Shown here: positions 13,098-24,674 of the stretch, piece after piece
Position numbering within the stretch: position 1 is the first letter of the stretch
Layout of the letters: every line of letters starts with the position of its first letter
DNA from: Tiliqua scincoides
Taxonomy: Eukaryota > Chordata > Lepidosauria > Squamata > Scincidae
Direction: 5' to 3'
Length of the DNA: 64,000 nt
Assembly (NCBI RefSeq): GCF_035046505.1
Contig: NC_089827.1
Span: 17,669,353 to 17,733,352, forward strand
Notes under the pieces: generated by a model
What the model saw: the letters and a program-made list of their open reading frames with translations, nothing else
Told to the model about the DNA's origin: nothing
Database searches by the model: none
Translations under genes and position numbers: made by a program

Positions 13098-13387
13098 CTA
13101 TAGCCAAACTGCGGGCCGTGGCTCTCCAGGAAGCCATGGAAACCAGCCAGGGGAGCCACAGAATTCTTGCAAAAAAAAAACCTGCCTCCCTATACAATGA
13201 ATAGGATTGTAGCCCTAATGGGGAGCCATGGCCAACGGTTCAGTAGGTCAACTGAGCCAGTAGTCAAAAAATATTGGGAACCACTGTCCTACAAAATGCA
13301 CCACCACTGTCCTCAACAAAATGCAAAGAGGGACATTATTAGAGAAGGTTGAAATTCTGCAAAGGAGTTCTGCTTATATCTCTAAGG

Positions 13388-13844
13388 CAGGGGTGCCCAA
13401 ACCCCGGCCCTGGGGCCACTTGCAGCCCTTGAGGCCTCTCAATGTGGCCCTAAAGGAGCCCCCACTCTCCAATGAGCCTCTGGCCCTCCAGAGATTTGTT
13501 GGAGCCCACACTGGCCCGACACAACTGCTCTCAGTGTGAGGGCGACTGTTTGACCTCTCGCGTGAGCTGTGGGATGAGGGCTCCCTCCACTGCTTGTTGT
13601 TTCACATCTGTGATGCGCAGCAAAGGAAAGGCCAGCCTTGCTTTGTGCATGGCCTTTTATAGGCCTTGAGCTATTGCAAGACCATCATTCATTCATATAA
13701 GTTCATCTTTAATATATTCATTTATATAAGCTTAGGTAAATTCATTCAAAATTTAAATGTAAATTAATTCTTTTTTTCCTTGGCCCCCGACACAGTGTCA
13801 GAGAGACGATGTGGCCCTCCTGCCAAAAACTTTGGACACCCCTG
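13388..13844. mobile_element. hAT-type element, CAGGGGTGYCCAAAC family (copy 2)
   Basis: Starts CAGGGGTGCCCAAACCCCGG and ends CTTTGGACACCCCTG. Flanks CTCTAAGG (13380-13387) and CTCTAAGC (13845-13852) match at 7 of 8. Longer than copy 1 and very close to copy 3 at 58289. Confidence 0.92.
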
Positions 13845-14168
13845 CTCTAAGCCAAAATGCATCACAAGTTCAGATTGTGCCCTATGCAAAGGAAAGTATG
13901 TCTCAAATATACAGGGTCACAAACCCCAAGACAGTTTTCAATTTTGTGCTGGAAAGAATTTGATGGCAACCTTATTGTTCAATTTAGCATTTTACAGAAA
14001 TTGCAGTAGCAAAAGGAATGTAAAGCTGAAATCTGATCAGTATTTAAATGCTCTGAGTAAATCTAAAACACAGATTTCAATACAAAGATTCGGTGGTTCA
14101 ACTGGCAATCGTGTGCTCAGGTACATGATTCATATGGCATACTGGACAGTTGAGAAAAAGCAGCTTAC

Positions 14169-14292
14169 CTGGATTATGATAAAACATAATGTTTAGAAGG
14201 TCTTGATCACCCCACGTTATGTTCAGCTTGTATTTTTTTAGCAATGGCATGAGAATCTCTTCCCATTGTAAGCGTGCTGTCGTCATATCATT
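14169..14292 (-). CDS. GXYLT1: GXYLT1 coding exon 5
   Basis: Encodes residues 255-295 and the first base of codon 296. It reads NDMTTARLQWEEILMPLLKK and YKLNITWGDQDLLNIMFYHNP, matching human with a few conservative changes. WGDQDLLN is the conserved GT8 segment thought to contribute to the sugar-nucleotide pocket. The NIT sequon is N278. Acceptor GTTGAAG|AATG has a fair pyrimidine tract; donor is CCAG|GTAAGC. Confidence 0.97.
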
Positions 14293-14769
14293 CTTCAACA
14301 TAGAAAGCAAAGACCAATATTAGACCTAAAAGAAAATCTAGGTAGGCTTGTTGCTATACTGGGATCAGATACCCCATATGCAGTGCCATTCTGCACAAAC
14401 TTGCTTAGAAGTAAGTCCTACTATGTTCAGTGTGATTTACTCTCAGACAAGTGTGTACAGGATTTACAATGCATAAAATAAGTATGACTGGTACAATATT
14501 TACATTGTATCCCTTCCCTGCAACTATTAAAAATATTAAAATCTTGTATCCTTGTCTAAGGGCGCCTTCAACAGATCAAATGGACCTGGTACAACGCGCT
14601 CTGGATCACAGCATGTGCTACCTGAGAGTCTAACCAAAAGCACCCCCATGCTGAAAACTTCCTCCTTCAGTGTGTACGGTACCATCAAAAACAGTTGCAA
14701 ATTCTTTCCAAGTTGATTGGATTCAGAACTAAAATAACCGAATCCAGTTCAGTTTACTCTCCATTGTCC

Positions 14770-15492
14770 ATTGCCTCTACTGTGCTGGAGGCTGAACAGC
14801 TGGCTCTTCGCACAGGCTTTTTCTGAACTTGTTTGATTTATTTTTTTATTTTATTTTTTATTCTATTTTATCTTTACAGGTCCAGCCTTGTTATACACAG
14901 ATTTTTTTATACACGGATTTGACTCAACACAAATGGTCACTGCAAATGAGAAGGAATGTGCTGATTCCTGGAGAAGGGAAAAAATGCATCCCTTTAAAAT
15001 AAGTTTAAAAACTGAACAGTCATTTAACAATAGCCTCCTTAATGAGAAAGAGAGAGAGGGCAGCTGGCTGACAATCCATCAATCCTTCTCTTTCCAGGTG
15101 ACCCCTCCCCTCCCCCTGAGCACGTGAAAGAAAAGTGATCGATTTGCATTGGTGAAGGGAGGGGCTGAGTGAAGCACCTTTCTAAGCTCTTGGAGGAGGA
15201 CTGATTGATGGATTATCTTCTTAATGACTCTTATCTTAGATCACAAAGGTCAGCAAGGCTGTTTTTTAATCACCAGAGCAAAGAAACTTTGTTTTTTAAA
15301 TTGATTTGCTATAGCTCGTTTTTTGCCATCCACGTGAGTGCTTGGAACGGAACCCACACAAATAATAAGGCTCAACCTGTATTTATTTTATCTAAAATGC
15401 TGCAGTATTTTATTGTATTTTTGTAATAATAATGTTTTTAATTGTTATTATAAGCCAACCTTCCCAAAAGGAGAAAGGCAGCGTAGAACGTT
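14770..15492 (+). repeat. LINE 3' end, L2-like tail, split by a DNA transposon
   Basis: Left part (14770-14874) begins like the copy at 12495, with ggaggctgaacagctggctc. The right part (15382-15492) continues with gctgcagtattttattgtat and ggagaaaggcagcgtagaac. The intervening 14877-15379 is the pogo-like element. Confidence 0.75.
14877..15379. mobile_element. Tc1/mariner-pogo-like element inserted in a LINE tail
   Basis: Ends CAGGTCCAGCCTTGTTATAC and AATAATAAGGCTCAACCTG form inverted repeats, with TA on each side (14875-14876 and 15380-15381). 503 bp, no transposase frame. The uninterrupted LINE copy at 12495 gives the empty-site structure, which supports these boundaries. Confidence 0.85.
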
Positions 15493-15497
15493 TAGGC

Positions 15498-15726
15498 CAG
15501 CATTTTTCAACCTTTTTTTTTTCATCTCATGGCACACTGAGAAGGTGCTAAAATTGTCAAAGCATACCATCAGTTTTTTTTTACATGACACACCACACTG
15601 CCAGTGGGGGGCTCACGTCCCCCAATGGCCTTACTAGTATATCACCTTCCCCCCAAACTGCCATGGCACACCTGCAAGACCATTCTGCACACCAGCGGGC
15701 TGTAGCACAGTGGTTGAAAATCGCTG
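15498..15726. mobile_element. hAT-type element, CAGTGGTTTTCAACC family (copy 1)
   Basis: Shares TTTTCAACC, a catctcatggcacac block and ggttgaaaatcgctg end with four other copies in this window. The target duplication is decayed (about 4 of 8). Confidence 0.75.
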
Positions 15727-16174
15727 CCCTAGGTGTACTGATACCATCTCTGACCACATCTCCAAGCAATGTACGTAGTAGGATGCTTACGTAGTAGGAT
15801 ATGGCTATAATGAACTGGATAATACTGAACAAACTCAACCCGAATATGATAGAAGTTATTCTAGTTTGTGGTTCCAGTTACATTTGTTCATGCTGGGACC
15901 AAACTCTGGGGATGCTCTTGCCTGGATTCTTTGGGACTCAGCTGCCACTTTTTACCAACACCTTTTGTTCTGTTAAGCTGTAGTCTTCCCTCTGTTCCTG
16001 GACCAGGTGTCGCCAATCTCCCCCCTTCCGCTGCAGTCTTCCTGGAGGGGTAGTAATCCTATACCTGCACATGCTGTGGTAAAACTCATATTTTAAAGGA
16101 TGAGTTTTGTAAATAAAGACTGAAGAACTGTATTGAACCTTCTGCCACTTGCAACAAACAATGTCAGTCTAAAT

Positions 16175-16400
16175 CAGTGGTTTTCAACCTTTTTCATCTC
16201 TCAGCACACTGGCAAGCCACTAAAATGGTCAAGGCACACCATCAGCTTTTTGACAATTGACAGGGCACACTGCTGTCAATGGGGGCTCACATCCCTCAAT
16301 GGTTCTATTGATAAATGACCCTTTCCCAAATTCCCGTGGCACACCTGGGGACCATTCATGGCACACCAGTGTGCCACGGCACAGTGGTTGAAAATGGCTG
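16175..16400. mobile_element. hAT-type element, CAGTGGTTTTCAACC family (copy 2)
   Basis: Starts CAGTGGTTTTCAACC and ends GGTTGAAAATGGCTG. GTCTAAAT flanks it exactly on both sides (16167-16174 and 16401-16408). This copy defines the family ends. Confidence 0.93.
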
Positions 16401-17095
16401 GTCTAAATCTATCACAGAATGGTGCGCCCAGTGATGTCCATCAATCGCCATTTGATTATATCCCATAAAACACATCCACTTCATGCAGAAATCTCTGTAA
16501 AAATGTAAGTAGACCACCAATTTAAAATATTCCTGCTGCATAGCAACACACATCTAGAGAATTCTTTTGTGAATTTCAGTTCCTGTAGTACTACAAGCTG
16601 ACAACTTTGGGAAATACAATTGTAACTTTAAAATATTGGTATATTAGACGTATAGGGACTGAGTAAATCTGTGGCTTTACACACACGACAATAGATAATA
16701 TTTTTATAGGTATTGTATGTTTATAGTAAACTGTCTAGTAGCACCACCTTCTGGTCAAATTGATGGATTCACAATGGATTCACATCCATTCTATTGCTAC
16801 ACTCTGCATGCCTTTGATTCAATGAACTACTACACAAATGATATAAATATTTTCTATCAAAGAAGTAAGAATAAGCTACATAAGGAAAAACCACCATAAC
16901 TTGGCTAGAGAACATCAGCAAAAAGGCTTCCATTAGGAAAAGTTATAGCACTCCTTAAAGATGAGAAGGAAATCAGATATTGATAACCACAAAAAAGTCA
17001 TCAATGAAAAAGTAAATTCAGTAGTAATTCAGTATACACCTTTTCAGTCTTTAATTTTTAAAAGCAGTGAAAATGTGAAAAGAACCAACACATAC

Positions 17096-17347
17096 CTTGA
17101 AATATTTTCTTCTTATGCGGGTCATGTTCATTAGCATTACTCCAGAATTTATTCCAGTTTTTCCGTAATATGGGTGTCTAGCAAAACGATTATACCATCC
17201 AATGCGAGGTTCTTCATGTTCTGGCGCCATTGCAGCAATTTGAGTAGAATTAAATTTTTTCAGGAAAGACCAGATATCATCAACTGGCCTTAAAAACAAG
17301 ATGTCTGTATCAACATACAATAAAGAGTCCACATGTCTGAGGATTAA
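17096..17347 (-). CDS. GXYLT1: GXYLT1 coding exon 4 (DxD catalytic exon)
   Basis: Encodes residues 171-254, 84 whole codons. It contains [20 protein letters not shown], whose D183-T184-D185 is the DxD motif that in GT8 enzymes binds the metal and the sugar nucleotide. It is followed by the highly conserved stretch [20 protein letters not shown] and [20 protein letters not shown]. Sequons NST (N203) and NMT (N244) are visible. Acceptor TTCATAG|TTAA and donor AAG|GTATGT are canonical. This is the most diagnostic exon: it separates xylosyltransferases of the GXYLT1/2 type from other GT8 enzymes, and the choice of GXYLT1 over GXYLT2 rests on exon 1 and on synteny with YAF2. Confidence 0.98.
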
Positions 17348-19376
17348 CTATGAAGGAAAAAAGAAATTTGAAATGATTGTGAGGTCAGACACTAATCATT
17401 TCTGAAACGCATCCTGACCAATATACATTAAGTTGCAGTCTCTTCCCAAAATATAGCTATATAAGCACATAGCCTTTATTTTTTCAGAACTAATCACAAA
17501 GCACAGAAAATTTAACAAAATTATCTTGAAAAGTTTGTGATTGTAAGTCATGTGCAAAAATGTCACTATCCAGAAATAAAAACAAGAGTTAATCGTTTAG
17601 GATGTTGAATTAATTTCTGACATTTTGATGTTGCTATTCCAGTTTTAGTGTACTGTAAACTACTAGACTTTATACTTTTTCCATTTTATTATTTTTAATT
17701 TTGAAAACTACAAAAGTATGAAGTACACATTTATAAATGTGAATAAATGTTTGTTTTCAGATTTTATATGGAAGCTAGGCAGTGTTTAGTTTCTGAGTGT
17801 TATGAGAAAGCATAAATACAAAGTAGAAGACTATCTTTGCTTATACTTGAATTCCCTATAACTGACTTTTATATAACAGTGAACACACATGTGTGCATAT
17901 ACAGACATCCCCCGGGTATCTGTGGATGATGCATTCCTGCTCCCCCTGTGAATACTGGAGGATGCCTGCATACATACAGCCATCTTCAAAAATCACCCAG
18001 AAGTATTCTATGTAGATTGCCCCTTATCTGGACATCCAAAATTCAGACTATTCTGAAATCCAGACACACTTTTGTCCAAGACTTTAAAAAAAAAAAAAAA
18101 GATTCTGTAGCGTAAACACTAGAAGGTCTTGAACTCATTCCAATATACAGTTCAGGTATAGGCTGCAAGTTCTATTCTCCACTCTGTGGGACATACCTAT
18201 ACAGAAACTGATGAAAATGACTGAGGCCAGATGACACCCATAAGAACATAAGAACATAAGAACAGCCCCACTGGATCAGGCCATAGGCCCATCTAGTCCA
18301 GCTTCCTGTATCTCACAGCGGCCCACCAAATGCCCCAGGGAGCACACAAGATAACAAGAGACCTCATCCTGGTGCTCTCCCCTACATCTGGCATTCTGAC
18401 TTAACCCATTCCTAAAATCAGGAGGTTGCGCATACACATCATGGCTTGTACCCCATAATGGATTTTTCCTCCAGAAACTCGTCCAATCCCCTTTTAAAGG
18501 CGTCTAGGCTAGACGCCAGCACCACATCCTGTGGCAAGGAGTTCCACAGACCGACCACGCGCTGAGTAAAGAAATATTTTCTTTTGTCTGTCCTAACCCG
18601 CCCAACACTCAATTTTAGTGGATGTCCCCTGGTTCTGGTATTATGTGAGAGTGTAAAGAGCATCTCCCTATCCACTCTGTCCATCCCCTGCATAATTTTG
18701 TATGTCTCAATCATGTCCCCCCTCAAGCGTCTCTTTTCTAGGCTGAAGAGGCCCAAACGCCGTAGCCTTTCCTCATAAGGAAGGTGCCCCAGCCCCGTAA
18801 TCATCTTAGTCGCTCTCTTTTGCACCTTTTCCATTTCCACTATGTCTTTTTTGAGATGCGGCGACCAGAACTGGACACAATACTCCAGGTGTGGCCTTAC
18901 CATAGATTTGTACAACGGCATTATAATACTAACCGTTTTGTTCTCAATACCCTTCCTAATGATCCCATATGGGTAACCCATATGGGTAACACTGAAAACA
19001 GCAAGAGAAAGCATTATGAAATCCAGACAAATCCAAAATACAGACACCTTCCTATCCCAAGCAGCCCAGATAAGGGATACTTAAGCAATAACATTCTATG
19101 ACACATCCAGATTGGACTAATAAATGTTCATTCAGCATGTTTTTCACTTTACCAAACACCTTGCACCAATTTAAGAACCACAAATGAACAAAGGTTGCAA
19201 TCCTAACCACACTTTCCTGAGAATAAACCCCACTGAACAAAATAGGACTTACTTCTGAGTAGACCTGGTTAGGCTTGTGCTCTAAATCACTGTTCTCGAA
19301 AGCACATCTAAAGTTCAATAAAAAGAGCCCAGGGAATTTCAACAACACTATGAATCTTGTCATCACCACTACTTAC
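17348..19376 (-). other. GXYLT1: GXYLT1 intron 3
   Basis: Contains AT-rich DNA with no feature from 17348 to about 17890, a Tigger-like fragment near 17893-18000, a CR1 LINE 3' part (18239-18985) and a hairpin-repeat copy (about 19194-19288). Confidence 0.85.
18239..18985 (-). mobile_element. CR1-type LINE, 5'-truncated, C-terminal reverse transcriptase ORF and 3' UTR
   Basis: On the minus strand about 180 codons are open, with LYKSMVRPHLEYCVQFWSPH, EKVQKRATKMITGLGHLPYE, RLRRLGLFSLEKRRLRGDMI and VVGLWNSLPQDVV. This is the typical end of the CR1-clade reverse transcriptase protein. The stop at 18439 is followed by a ~200-bp 3' UTR (gatcaggccataggcccatc on the plus strand) and ends in tandem copies of taagaacata, the CR1-type microsatellite tail. 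No upstream ORF1 or endonuclease, so it is a dead 5'-truncated copy, but its open frame suggests it is fairly young. Confidence 0.9.
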
Positions 19377-19502
19377 TGGCAAGAAAAGTCTCTGAGATGC
19401 ACAGGGTTTAAACAATTTCTTCCATTCGGCTGCATTTTCGGTTGGAAATGAGATGGGGTATAAAGTATAATTAAATTTTTCTTGATACGCCAAACCATCA
19501 AG
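19377..19502 (-). CDS. GXYLT1: GXYLT1 coding exon 3
   Basis: Encodes residues 129-170, 42 whole codons (phase 0 to phase 0). It contains [20 protein letters not shown] followed by [13 protein letters not shown], nearly identical to the human protein. The NYT sequon at N139 is present. Acceptor TTTTTCAG|CTTG and donor CCA|GTAAGT are canonical. Because it is phase 0 on both sides and 126 nt long, skipping it would keep frame but would remove part of the catalytic domain. Confidence 0.97.
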
Positions 19503-19630
19503 CTGAAAAAGCATTTCAAAAGTTTAGTATTTCATTAAAGTACTGAAATAAGAACAAGAAAGATATTCTAGCTGTTTTATAAACAGTAAAAGGCTATTCA
19601 AAACACTGCAAAATCAAATAAAATGTTTAA

Positions 19631-19809
19631 GGGTCCAATCCTATCCAATTTTCCAGTGCCAGTGCAACGGTGCCAATGGAACATGCACTGCATCCTGTGG
19701 TGGGGAGGCAGTCACAGGGGCCTCCTCAAGGTATGGGAACATTTGTTCCCTTACCTCGGGGCTGCACTGCAGTTGCACCGGTGCTGGAAAGTTGGATAGG
19801 ACTGGGCAC
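19631..19809. mobile_element. Harbinger-like MITE (copy 1)
   Basis: Ends GGGTCCAATCCTATCCAA and TTGGATAGGACTGGGCAC are inverted repeats. Flanked by TAA on both sides (19628-19630 and 19810-19812), which fits the 3-bp TWA target of PIF/Harbinger elements. About 180 bp; six similar copies are seen in the window. Confidence 0.8.
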
Positions 19810-19814
19810 TAAGT

Positions 19815-20284
19815 CAGCGGTTCTCAAACTCTCAGGGAGTTTGAGCACCACTGTAAATTCTTGTGGGGAGAGGGAGGAGACAGCGATGCGATCGCCAGAA
19901 TCACTTTGCTGTGGAGGGGGCACAGGGGCTTGCTTAGAATTACAAGAGGCTGGACCAGGCTCCTGGAGGTGCGAGGAGCCTCGCACCAACCTCTGCAGCG
20001 CACCCTGAAGCACGCAAACTGTCAAAATAATGATCGTGACCCTGTTCCGGTTTTGCGACTAAAAACTGGAAGTGGGTTGCAATCGTTATTTTAAGTGTCT
20101 TCACGCTTTGGGAAGCCCTGCGGAGGCTGGAGCAGGGCTCCCTACAACCCTGGGAGCCTGTTCCAGCATCCAGTAAGTTTAAGCAAGGCTCTGCACCCCT
20201 CGACAGTGATGTGATTCTGGCAAGGGTGTAGAGGCCAGGGCTCTCTGGCTGGGGCATTGTGACACCCCAGTTTGAAAACCACTG
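19815..20284. mobile_element. Palindromic hAT-type element, CAGTGGTTCTCAAACT family
   Basis: Starts CAGCGGTTCTCAAACTCTC and ends GTTTGAAAACCACTG. Internal arms around agcctcgcacc and its mirror make it a large imperfect palindrome. Flanks CACTAAGT and GTTTAAGT match at 5 of 8. It sits next to the end of the MITE at 19631-19809, so its left target overlaps that element. Confidence 0.75.
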
Positions 20285-21618
20285 GTTTAAGTAATAAGCA
20301 ACATTGTTAGTCAAAGGCCTCCTCAAAACTAGATTGATGCTCTGGCATTATATAGGTAAATTGACACTGTTTTCCATTCTTTTTCAATTATTAGATAGGG
20401 GATAGAAATATAAGAATGATTTGTCATGGGGAGGAATTAAATGTTTCAGAGTAAAAGCAGGATTTTTTTCTGTTTGATAAAATCAGACCTAGAAAACAAG
20501 GTAAACCTTTGAGATACAGACAATTCTCAGCATCCATAGGCGTTAGGTTTCCAGAAAACTCAGCAGGTACTGAATCTGTGGATATGGAATTATGGAACCT
20601 ATGGAATAAACAGGGTTAACAGGAAAATCAAACTGGCACGAATACCTTCAGAATTGCCATGGATAGCTTCCGAATGGGCTCTTGAGAGATTCAAAATGGC
20701 TGCTGCAGATGCTGGGATAGCTTCAGAATGGCACAGGTTGCATCGAAATGGCCATGGATAGGCAAGAACAAACCGCATACGGCGGGAAGTCACACTCTTT
20801 GTTCCAGAAGAAAAGCAAACCCACAGGAACAGAGTGCATGGATACCGAGAATGGACTGCACCTCAAATAATATTTGTTCACCAGGTCTGTCCTTTCTTAT
20901 TTTGGGTACATATATGGCACTCACACACAGCCTGAGTTTCAGAAGAAGAAACCCAAATGGTAAGTTTTCAACTATTTTTTTGAAAGAGGCTTCATATACT
21001 TCACTAAAAGGAAGATGACACTTTGAAGCAGCAAAGGTTAGCAAACTTTAGTACACAAAGGCGATACAATAGAATATAATGACAAGACAATTTTTAGATT
21101 AAATTTGCATCTAAAGATATTCATAGTCTGACTTCATAATCTTTGCTAGAACAGTTCAGTTTGCTGTCTCTCTACAAAAAATTCCCATCCATAAAGAATT
21201 TCCAATTTCTTCCCCTAAAACATGAAGGATGAGAGAAAGAGCATGTGAACTCTAGGCTTGCAGTTTCTCATGCTCATAAAAATAAACCATAGCTCGCTAT
21301 CTATGATGTTGCAAGACAATAGCTATGAGCAAGCTACGTAACACTTTGAAGGAGAGTTCTACAAGAAAAGAACCTAAAACCAAATTTACACTTTTTTTGC
21401 TCATGGAAGATATAATGCATTCAACTAGAAAGTAAACAATGCTGCTAGATTTCACTGATCTCATATCTAAGTCACGGTTTAGCTTTATTCCCCCGAAGCA
21501 AGACCGCTTATAGCTATCTGAACACCAAGAACCAGAAATCAAACAAGGGCAAGTCATTATTAAACCAGCAATTTCAGGCACGCACTATTTGAGTACTTTA
21601 AACTCTCTGAATACTTAC

Positions 21619-21793
21619 GTGCTGTTGAAAATCATTGTGCAGCGAGTCCTCAGCAAAAATATGAAACTGTAGAGGTGCAATGCTGAAAATAATGGCTGAT
21701 CTCAGCATCGTAACTGTCTCTTCCAACCTTTCACCACAGGCTACCACTGCTAAGTGCATCTTCTCAGAAGGCAAAGTTTTCAGAGAACCATAT
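21619..21793 (-). CDS. GXYLT1: GXYLT1 coding exon 2
   Basis: Encodes residues 71-128, starting with one base that completes Arg70. It contains [20 protein letters not shown] and then the beta-strand segment [13 protein letters not shown], which opens the GT8 catalytic fold. Acceptor TTTTAG|ATAT has a good pyrimidine tract; donor is CAC|GTAAGT. It ends in phase 0. Human GXYLT1 has nearly the same sequence here. The few residues before KMHLAV ([10 protein letters not shown]) differ from human, as expected at the stem boundary. Confidence 0.97.
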
Positions 21794-21896
21794 CTAAAAC
21801 AAAGAACACAAGTAGTAATGGTTTCCAAAGAGACATTAAAAGTAAACCTTTTTAAAAAAAATCAAGTTGCATTTTTACCACTATAATATTTTATGG

Positions 21897-22250
21897 CAGT
21901 GGTTCTCACACATTTTTGCATCGGGACCCACTTTTTAGAATGAAAATCGGTCAGGACCCACCGGAAGTGATGTCATGACTGGAAGTTACATCATCAAGCA
22001 GGAAAATGTTTAACAATCCTAGGCTGCAATCCTACCCACACTTACCCAGGAGTAAGTCCCATTTACTGTCATTGTTAAAAGAATATACATAGTAGCTTGT
22101 TAAAAGTACAGGTCTATAACATTTCCCCAAATTCCATGGTAGCATCAAGTCTAATATATTAAAAATAAAATATTGAAATGAATGGGGACCCACCTGAAAT
22201 TAGCTCGCAACCCACCTAATGGGTCCCAACCCACAGTTTGAGAAACACTG
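21897..22250. mobile_element. hAT-type element containing a hairpin-repeat fragment
   Basis: Starts CAGTGGTTCTCACACATTTT and ends CAGTTTGAGAAACACTG. Flanks TTTTATGG (21889-21896) and TTTTAAGG (22251-22258) match at 7 of 8. The interior holds cgggacccac near the left end and part of the hairpin repeat at about 22019-22068. Confidence 0.88.
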
Positions 22251-22319
22251 TTTTAAGGGAATGTTTTGGTGAGTGTCCTGTTAATTGGGCAAAGAAGCAC
22301 CTTTTAAAATGGCATCCTC

Positions 22320-22530
22320 TTATATTTACCAGGGGGAGAGCTACAGTCCCTCTTCACCCCAGCATGTTGTCTTTTTCTAGCGGCTGTTGCTGGTGCCTCT
22401 TCTCCATCTCTCTGTGAGCCCAATGGGCACAGGGAGCTATTTATTGACTGTTTTGCTATGTAAATTGCTTTGTGAACTAAGTTTTGTTGAAAAGTATTAA
22501 TATAACTATTAATAATAAACATTGTATGAC
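22320..22530 (+). repeat. LINE 3' end with L2-like tail
   Basis: Contains tttgtgaactaagttttgtt followed by gaaaagtattaatata and aataataaac, a decayed form of the tail aaagcggtatataaat seen in other copies. Related copies lie at about 25119-25300 (minus), 40600-40800 (plus) and 49825-49915 (minus). Confidence 0.6.
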
Positions 22531-23407
22531 CCTACACTTCACATAAAAAATGAGGGAGCTATTAATACTAACATAATTAAAATGCATCAATCACAGAATA
22601 TAGACTAGGGCAGTGGCACAATCTAAAAAGATCAGCAGCAGGAAACAAATCTAAACACAGAATAAAAGGTATGTCCAAATAAAAAGCCTTTGCCTAATAC
22701 CTGAAAGACATAAGACTCAATTTTATGAGAGCCTCTCTGTGGAGAGAATTCCACAAATGCAGAAATCCTACAAAGGAGGAACTTTCCCTGGTCACCGCCC
22801 ACCTGACTTCAGAGGCAGGAGCACCTGGCTGGCAGGAGAAAGGAAAACAGAAAAAGCTTCTCCAAGAAGACTCCTGAGAGTAGGGTGAGATGGAGCAAGG
22901 GGAACGGTTGAGAAACTGCCAAAACCATCAGGCAGACACTCCTTCCCTGAGCGTCCACCCAATTTTCAGTCCTTGTCCCCTTTCCTGACATTCCCCCATA
23001 GTCAATCCCCACTGGGAGGGCTCTCTGATCTGGTTTTTCATGGATACTGGATGCTGCTATCTAGTACAGAGGGATGGGAAAATTTTAAGTGTCATTCGTG
23101 TTCCACTGAATGCCATACTAGTCTCTGCTTTCTTATTATGCCTCAATAGGCTCTATTACTTCTATTCTTAACATACTTTTCAAGTTCATTTCTGCCATGC
23201 TTCCCAGTCATATAAGAACGGTTACAATGATTAGCTTCTAAAAGCCAGTCCAAAATGGTGTTTCAGCATTAGATAGTAGTAGTAAAAGTAGCAGCAATCC
23301 TGAAGTAGATATGGTTAATCTTTCTTAAACTTCAAAAGCCATGTTTTCTTTTGTCCTCTGGCTACTTGGAAATATTTTGATGGATAAGTGAGTTTCTTGA
23401 GTTAACA

Positions 23408-23638
23408 AAGCAATTTTCAACTTTTTTCACCTCATGGCACACTTAACAAGGCACTAAAATTGTCAATGCACACCATCAGTTTTTTGACAATTGACAAGGC
23501 ACACTGCATTGCAAGTGGGGGTTTCGCATCCCGCAACGGTCCTACTAATAAATGACACCCAAAAAAAAATCCCATGGCACACCTGCAGATCATTCATGGC
23601 ACACCAATGTACCATGGCACACTGGTTGAAAATCACTG
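23408..23638. mobile_element. hAT-type element, CAGTGGTTTTCAACC family (copy 3)
   Basis: Ends AAGCAATTTTCAAC and GGTTGAAAATCACTG. AGTTAACA is present exactly on both sides (23400-23407 and 23639-23646). Confidence 0.9.
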
Positions 23639-23890
23639 AGTTAACATATTGTAACCAATAAGAAAAAAAATTAAATTGTATCATCCCAAAAGATTAGGAC
23701 AGGTAACAACGTTTTAACATGCAAATGAAAAATGCATAGCTAAAATTCTATGCAATTAGCTACTATCCAACAAATGCTGAACCACCAGCCTTTTATCACT
23801 CACCATATCTCTCCCCTCCCAAAGCCAGTGACCATCTTAAATCAAAGTTCCTGCATCATTCCTAAATGACACTTAGACTTTGAAATTCCA

Positions 23891-23961
23891 GCAGCCAACA
23901 TAGCCAAGTGCAGCATATGTTGTGCAGCATATGTTGTGCAGCAGCCAACATAGCCAAGTGC
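23891..23961. repeat. Nested direct repeats
   Basis: The 21-mer gcagccaacatagccaagtg plus c occurs at 23891-23911 and again at 23941-23961. Between them the unit agcatatgttgtgc occurs twice in tandem. Looks like a two-step replication slippage product. Confidence 0.85.
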
Positions 23962-24674
23962 TTAATTTCAATATTCTCCAGCATGTTGCTCCAAGTTTTG
24001 GAACCAGTTACAACAAACAGGATAACCTCAATACATAGTTCCACATATACTTCCTTCTCTGCTACAGAAGAGTAAGCATTCCAAACACAGAAATATGTTT
24101 ATTGTAAGCATCAAACATTCCATTCTAACAGGGCAGTCTGCAGCCACTAATTCCAGTTCATTAAATAACATTTTTCAAAACTATTGATAGTTTTCACAGA
24201 GTGAACAATGAGTAGCCTCCAGAGAATGTTTGTGGGAGACATGCTCACACCATTACCCTCCTACTGAAAAACCTCACCAAAAAAAAGCCACTGCAGAGAT
24301 TCTGGGGGGACAGACTACAGACTGAAGGGAGCGGGAGTACCTGGATGTTTGGAGGGAACAGTGAACAAAGGTTCCATTTGCTATTTCTTCTCAGTTTCCA
24401 AATATTGCTCCATTCCCACATCATAAAAGCACGCCACTGCAGAGCATTACCTCTGCAGTGACTTGGTGGGGTGTCAAGGGTTTCAAAAGGGATGGGAGAA
24501 GGAAAAAAGCACCCTTGGGATGCTATTTAATTATGGTTTTAGAAAATTAAAATGAAGTTTGAACAAAAAGTTTTTAAATAAATCATAGTAGGTGTGTCTT
24601 TTTCAAAATACTCAGGTTTGGAATGAGATCTGAATACAAACAAAAATACGTTAAAGCCAATTCTAAAGACAAAA

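Larger units (their letters stand above)
11007..14168 (-). other. GXYLT1: GXYLT1 intron 5
   Basis: Packed with elements listed separately. Also holds a 14-bp unit, attggcaagaatac, repeated twice in tandem (11176-11203) and a hairpin-repeat copy at about 11710-11787. Confidence 0.85.
14293..17095 (-). other. GXYLT1: GXYLT1 intron 4
   Basis: Holds a hairpin-repeat copy (about 14395-14472), an L2-like tail split by a pogo-like element (14770-15492), and two hAT-type elements (15498-15726 and 16175-16400). From 16401 to 17095 nothing is recognised. Confidence 0.85.
19503..21618 (-). other. GXYLT1: GXYLT1 intron 2
   Basis: Holds a Harbinger-like MITE (19631-19809) directly abutting a palindromic hAT element (19815-20284), and a Tigger-like fragment at about 20515-20600. 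From 20600 to 21600 nothing convincing is seen. Confidence 0.85.
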
